The translations under genes were made by a program, and so were the position numbers. A stretch of DNA of 8,083 nucleotides from Oscillospiraceae bacterium. Lineage in GTDB: Bacteria; Bacillota; Clostridia; Oscillospirales; Oscillospiraceae. Each line of letters starts with the position of its first letter. Position 1 is the first letter of the stretch. The notes beneath the pieces are model-generated. The model was not told the DNA's origin. It searched no databases and saw nothing but the letters and a program-made list of their open reading frames with translations. Shown here in pieces: positions 5,301 to 8,083 of the stretch. The DNA is taken from positions 1 to 8,083 of the forward strand of contig JAEDLP010000083.1 of assembly GCA_016295225.1 (NCBI GenBank). Reading direction: 5' to 3'.

Positions 5301-6305
5301 TCAGTCCTCTTCAGTGTAGGTCAGATCGTCGTACTCGTCATAGTCGTCGGCCGCATCCAGCTGAGACTCCTGGAGCATCTGCTCGAAGTGGGCGTCCAGC
5401 TGGGCGGAGAACTCCTTGGCAGCGTTGAAGCCCATGCGCTTGTTACGGTTGTTCATGGCAGCCACCTCCACGATGACAGCCAGGTTACGGCCGGGCTTTA
5501 CGGGGATGGTAATGACAGGAACCTTCATATCCAGGATGGTAGTAAACTCCTCGTTGGTACCCAGGCGGTCGTAAAATGTGTTCTCGTTCCAGGGTTCCAG
5601 ATTGACCACCAGATCCACTTCCTTGTCCTCCTTGATGGCGGACATACCAAAAAGCTGGCGCACGTCCACGATGCCGATGCCCCGGAGCTCGATATAGTGG
5701 CGGATGAGCTCAGGCGCACTGCCCACCAGCATGGGGCCGAGGTGGCGGATCTCCACCGCATCGTCGGCAACCAGACGGTGGCCGCGCTTGATCAGCTCCA
5801 CGGCAGTCTCGCTCTTACCCACGCCAGACTCGCCCATGATGAGCACACCTTCGCCGTAAACGTCCAGCAGGACGCCGTGGCGGGTGATCCGGGGGGACAG
5901 GGCCGCCTGGAGGGTCGTCTGGATATTGGGGATAAAGAGGGAGGTTGCTTCCTTGCTGCGCAGAATGGTCCGCTTATACTTGATGGCCATCTCCATGAGC
6001 TCCGGGAAGGGCTCCAGGCTGCGGGTGAGGATCAGGGCGGGGATGGGCTTGCGGAAAAAGGCGTCGAAGCACTGGCGGCGCTCCTCCTCCGGCTGGTTGT
6101 TCAGATAGGTCCACTCCACCTTGCCCAGAACCTGGATGCGGTTGGGGTTGAAGTAGTCAAAGAAGCCCAGGATCTGAAGGGCGGGCCGGTTGATGTCATC
6201 CTCCCGGATGAGGCACCGGTCATAGTTCTTGCCGGGGTTGAGCACTTCCAGCTCAAACCGCTCGACCAGTTTGGTCAGCTTGATGGACGACTGGGATACT
6301 GCCAC
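5301..6305 (-). CDS. hprK: Bifunctional HPr kinase/phosphorylase
   Basis: Phosphorylates the phosphotransferase carrier HPr on its regulatory serine using ATP or pyrophosphate and reverses this by phosphorolysis; HPr-Ser-P then works with CcpA in carbon catabolite control. The 334-residue protein has an N-terminal domain (about 1-130), then TRHGVLLDVYG with the conserved H143, the Walker A loop GESGVGKS (158-165), the LVADDAVEI segment (D181, D182), the HprK signature ELRGIGIVDVRQLFG (206-220), and PVKPGRNLAVIVE (268-280), where R273 is the phosphorylase-associated arginine. The start is GTG at 6303-6305 with AGGAGG (6313-6318), 7 bases upstream; no nearer ATG fits. The last 21 residues form an acidic tail (10 Asp/Glu) beyond the conserved core. 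It is the first gene of a unit with the downstream binding-protein gene. Identity is firm. Confidence 0.97.
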   Translation of the reverse strand: MAVSQSSIKLTKLVERFELEVLNPGKNYDRCLIREDDINRPALQILGFFDYFNPNRIQVLGKVEWTYLNNQPEEERRQCFDAFFRKPIPALILTRSLEPFPELMEMAIKYKRTILRSKEATSLFIPNIQTTLQAALSPRITRHGVLLDVYGEGVLIMGESGVGKSETAVELIKRGHRLVADDAVEIRHLGPMLVGSAPELIRHYIELRGIGIVDVRQLFGMSAIKEDKEVDLVVNLEPWNENTFYDRLGTNEEFTTILDMKVPVITIPVKPGRNLAVIVEVAAMNNRNKRMGFNAAKEFSAQLDAHFEQMLQESQLDAADDYDEYDDLTYTEED

Positions 6306-6382
6306 GGGGATTCCTCCTCTTCTGCTTTGTATTCTATGTTTTCATAAAATAATTTAAAAATTTCGGACGGGATTTCTTTTTT

Positions 6383-6412
6383 ATTATACCATACCATGAT
6401 GCCCTTTGGCAA
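6383..6412 (-). promoter_or_regulatory. Promoter of the hprK unit (extended -10)
   Basis: The minus strand shows TTGCCA (6407-6412), an 18-base spacer and TATAAT (6383-6388), with TG one base before the -10 giving an extended TGGTATAAT. The predicted start near 6376 leaves a leader of about 70 bases, very A/T-rich, before the GTG start. No cre-like operator was recognised by eye. Confidence 0.8.
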
Positions 6413-6470
6413 GATAAGCACTCCAGCCCGAAGGGGTTCGGCCGCTCCCCTGCTCTCTCAGGGGAAAAGA

Positions 6471-6500
6471 AAAAAGCACAGACCGAAGTCTGTGCTTTTT
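6471..6500 (-). terminator. Intrinsic terminator of rpmB
   Basis: GCACAGAC-TTCG-GTCTGTGC on the minus strand makes an 8-bp stem closed by the very stable C(UUCG)G tetraloop and flanked by complementary A and T runs, ending in TTTTTT. It begins 18 bases beyond the rpmB stop. The A-run on the other side means it can act on both strands. Confidence 0.93.
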
Positions 6501-6517
6501 GTTTGCAACCGTGTCTA

Positions 6518-6706
6518 TCAGACAGCGCGGGTGACTTTGCCAGAACGGAGGCAATGAGTGCACACGTAGACGTGCTTGGGGGAGCCATTGACAATCGCCT
6601 TCACACGCTTGACGTTGGGCTTCCAGGGACGATTGGAGCGGCGGTGGGAGTGGGAAACCTGAATGCCGAACACGACGCCCTTGTTACAAAAATCACATTT
6701 AGCCAT
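6518..6706 (-). CDS. rpmB: 50S ribosomal protein L28, zinc-ribbon form
   Basis: A 62-residue basic ribosomal protein of the large subunit. It opens MAKCDFCNKGVVFG and carries HSHRRSNRPWKPNV, the L28 family core. Two CxxC pairs (C4/C7 and C49/C52, the latter in VYVCTHCLRSG) make this the zinc-binding version; many bacteria also keep a cysteine-free version that takes over when zinc is scarce, but none is in this window. The ATG at 6704-6706 has a perfect AGGAGG (6716-6721), 9 bases upstream. It stands alone between its own promoter and terminator, the usual arrangement in Firmicutes. Confidence 0.97.
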   Translation of the reverse strand: MAKCDFCNKGVVFGIQVSHSHRRSNRPWKPNVKRVKAIVNGSPKHVYVCTHCLRSGKVTRAV

Positions 6707-6781
6707 TCGCTTGAACCTCCTCGCTGGTTTATGATTACACTGAAAAAGCAGTGCATTGATATCTAAAAAGCATCGGTTAGT

Positions 6782-6810
6782 ATGATAGCAGAAAAGTGAG
6801 AAAAATGCAA
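6782..6810 (-). promoter_or_regulatory. Promoter of rpmB
   Basis: The minus strand has TTGCAT (6805-6810), a 17-base spacer and TATCAT (6782-6787). The predicted start near 6775 leaves an untranslated leader of about 70 bases. The -35 box is built from one arm of the hairpin described at 6801-6828. Confidence 0.7.
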
Positions 6811-6828
6811 GTCCTATTTTGCATTTTT
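6801..6828. terminator. AT-rich hairpin after gpsA, probable bidirectional terminator
   Basis: AAAAATGCAA (6801-6810) and TTGCATTTTT (6819-6828) are perfect 10-base inverted repeats around an 8-base loop, 33 bases beyond the gpsA stop. The short GC content makes it a weak stem, but the T-runs on both strands suit an intrinsic terminator. It is the only terminator candidate between gpsA and rpmB. Confidence 0.55.
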
Positions 6829-6861
6829 TAAAAAAGCTGCGAATTTTTCTCTGTACCAGGC

Positions 6862-7863
6862 TCAGAGCCAGCCTTCCTCGATTTCGTGGCCCTTTTTCCG
6901 TTTCATAAGCTCTTTCAGGACCTCCTCGGGTTTTCTCCCCTCATAGAGAACCTGGTAGGCCGCCTGGGTGATGGGCATCTCCACCTCCACGGTCTGGGCC
7001 AGCTCCCGGGCGGAGTCCACGGCGTAGTAGCCCTCCACCACGGCGCCAATCTTTTCGATGGCCTCCTGGATGGGGCTCCCCTGTCCGATGAGGATGCCGG
7101 CCCGGTAGTTTCTGGAGTTCAGGGAGGTGCAGGTGACAATCAGGTCGCCCATACCGGCCAAACCGGCAAAGGTATCCTTTCGGCCCCCCAGGGCAACACC
7201 CAAGCGGGCGATCTCCGTGAGCCCTCGGGTCATAAGCATGGCTTTGGTGTTGTCCCCGTAGCCCATACCAGTGACCACACCGGAGCACAGGGCCATCACG
7301 TTTTTCAGGGCGGCCCCCAGCTCCACGCCGATGATGTCGGAGGAGCTGTAAACCCGGAACCGCTCGTTGAGGAAGAGGTCCTGGATCTTTTCCGCCGCCG
7401 CCCGGTCAGGGCAGGCGGCCACCACAGCCGTGGGAACCCGGCGGGCCACTTCCTCGGCATGGGAGGGCCCGGACAGGGCCACCACCGGGCAGAGACCGCC
7501 GGTAACCTCCTGGATCACCTGGGTCAGCCGGAGGGAGGTCCCCTTCTCGATGCCCTTGGACACGGACACCAAGGTCATGTCCGGGGTGAGATATCCCTTG
7601 ATCTGCTCCGCCGTAGAACGCACCCCAAAGGACGGCGTGGCTACGACCACCACCTCGGCCCCCTGGACGCAGGCCAGATCCCAGGTGTAAGTAATGCCGT
7701 CGGGGAGCTTCACATCAGGCAGGAGGGGGTTTTCCCCCGTCTCCCGCAGGGTGCGGGATTCCTCCTCCAGGAAGGACCAGAGGGTCACGGCATGGCCGTT
7801 TTCTGCCAGCACCATGGCCAGGGCCGTGCCCCAGCCGCCGGAGCCAAGAACAGTAACTTTCAT
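6862..7863 (-). CDS. gpsA: Glycerol-3-phosphate dehydrogenase [NAD(P)+]
   Basis: Reduces dihydroxyacetone phosphate to sn-glycerol 3-phosphate, the backbone for phospholipid synthesis, in the cytoplasm. The 333-residue protein starts MKVTVLGSGGWGTALA, a Rossmann GxGxxG nucleotide-binding loop (7-12). Next come the VSKGIEKGT segment with K103, ALSGPSHAEEVA (129-140), the catalytic lysine K187 in GAALKNVMA, and the C-terminal signature GLAGMGDLIVTCTSLNSRN (234-252) with D240 and the R251-N252 pair. Length is normal. The ATG (7861-7863) has AAGGAGGG (7870-7877) upstream and overlaps the TGA of plsY by 4 bases (ATGA), implying translational coupling: PlsY uses the glycerol 3-phosphate that GpsA makes. 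Identity is firm. Confidence 0.97.
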   Translation of the reverse strand: MKVTVLGSGGWGTALAMVLAENGHAVTLWSFLEEESRTLRETGENPLLPDVKLPDGITYTWDLACVQGAEVVVVATPSFGVRSTAEQIKGYLTPDMTLVSVSKGIEKGTSLRLTQVIQEVTGGLCPVVALSGPSHAEEVARRVPTAVVAACPDRAAAEKIQDLFLNERFRVYSSSDIIGVELGAALKNVMALCSGVVTGMGYGDNTKAMLMTRGLTEIARLGVALGGRKDTFAGLAGMGDLIVTCTSLNSRNYRAGILIGQGSPIQEAIEKIGAVVEGYYAVDSARELAQTVEVEMPITQAAYQVLYEGRKPEEVLKELMKRKKGHEIEEGWL

Positions 7864-8083
7864 TGTCTTCCCTCCTTCTTTTTATGCAGCGAGAATTTGC
7901 TTTCGCTGCCTGCCAGGAGGCGCTTGATGTTCTCCCGGTGTTTATACAGGATCAGGCCGCCAATGAGGATGGCCAGCACCAGCAAGACGACCTGATGGTA
8001 CACGAACCAGGTGGCAAAGGGAAAGGACGCCCCGGCCCAGCAGGAGCCCAGAGACACATACCGGGTGAGGACGGCCAGGATCA
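7860..8083 (-). CDS. plsY: Glycerol-3-phosphate acyltransferase PlsY, C-terminal part (gene runs off the right edge)
   Basis: The last 73 codons of the membrane enzyme that transfers an acyl group from acyl-phosphate to glycerol 3-phosphate, the first step of phosphatidic acid synthesis. The visible part reads LAVLTRYVSLGS, matching the conserved (T/K)RYVSLGS-type segment of PlsY. A long hydrophobic stretch follows (about FPFATW to GGLILY) and then the family-typical end YKHRENIKRLLAGSESKFS with a lysine-rich tail on the cytoplasmic side. The reading frame continues through the window edge with no start codon needed; the GTG at 8055-8057 lies inside the conserved motif and is not the start. 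It overlaps gpsA by 4 bases. Confidence 0.94.
   Translation of the reverse strand, partial: ILAVLTRYVSLGSCWAGASFPFATWFVYHQVVLLVLAILIGGLILYKHRENIKRLLAGSESKFSLHKKKEGRQ

Noticed and set aside
3139..5319. Long plus-strand open frame (726 codons) opposite the binding-protein gene
   Set aside because: It is the antisense shadow of a clear SBP family 5 gene; its product has no recognisable domain and the same Gly/Val/His bias.
5274..6347. Plus-strand open frame of 357 codons opposite hprK
   Set aside because: Antisense to hprK, whose Walker A and signature motifs are intact; no Shine-Dalgarno or domain supports the plus-strand frame.
6447..6464. Second small hairpin (CCCCT/AGGGG) beyond the rpmB terminator
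   Set aside because: Only a 5-bp stem with an 8-base loop and no T-run, so it is likely chance; the 6471-6500 hairpin explains termination.
6334..6594. Minus-strand frame of 86 codons overlapping the 3' end of rpmB
   Set aside because: It crosses the rpmB terminator and the hprK promoter and overlaps rpmB in another frame, so it is not a plausible gene.
6886..7995. Plus-strand open frame of 369 codons opposite gpsA and plsY
   Set aside because: Antisense shadow of two well-identified coupled genes; the translation is Gly/His-rich with no family resemblance.

Overview
The window looks like chromosomal housekeeping DNA from a moderately GC-rich member of the Firmicutes (Bacillota), class Clostridia. 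The Oscillospiraceae (the Flavonifractor, Pseudoflavonifractor and Lawsonibacter type of gut anaerobe) is my best guess. The grounds are a T-box riboswitch on a tRNA synthetase gene, a bifunctional HPr kinase/phosphorylase, a zinc-ribbon L28, a pyruvate kinase with the extra C-terminal PEP-utilizer domain, strong SD sequences, and coding DNA that is high in GC for a Firmicute (41 of 60 bases in a sampled line of pyk). The species assignment is inference.

Nearly everything is on the minus strand. In transcription order (right to left): the 3' end of plsY (7860-8083) overlaps gpsA (6862-7863) by 4 bp, making a phospholipid-precursor pair. Next is monocistronic rpmB (6518-6706), with its own promoter and a strong terminator. 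Then come hprK (5301-6305) and an oligopeptide-type solute-binding lipoprotein gene (3652-5259), 41 bp apart behind one extended -10 promoter and closed by a terminator at about 3579-3608. Then pyk (1713-3455), with its own promoter and a terminator at about 1608-1635. At the left edge is the 5' end of thrS (1-323), preceded by a consensus promoter and a threonine T-box leader (about 359-653).

Between pyk and thrS lies a small accessory module: an XRE-family regulator on the plus strand (1225-1551) and a divergent, lower-GC gene for a three-helix membrane protein of the DUF4234 type (698-1105). They share a 119-bp AT-rich region that carries repeated GCAAGT boxes. This is the only part that looks acquired or non-core.

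Functionally the window joins membrane lipid synthesis (PlsY, GpsA), translation (L28, ThrRS) and glycolysis with its regulation. Pyruvate kinase makes ATP and pyruvate, and HprK reads glycolytic state to phosphorylate HPr at serine. I see no CRISPR array, prophage, insertion sequence, tRNA or rRNA gene, toxin-antitoxin pair or defence system, and no convincing previously undescribed system. The most useful second looks are the divergent XRE/DUF4234 pair, the hprK plus orphan binding-protein pairing, and a ThrRS whose start leaves no room for a TGS domain.
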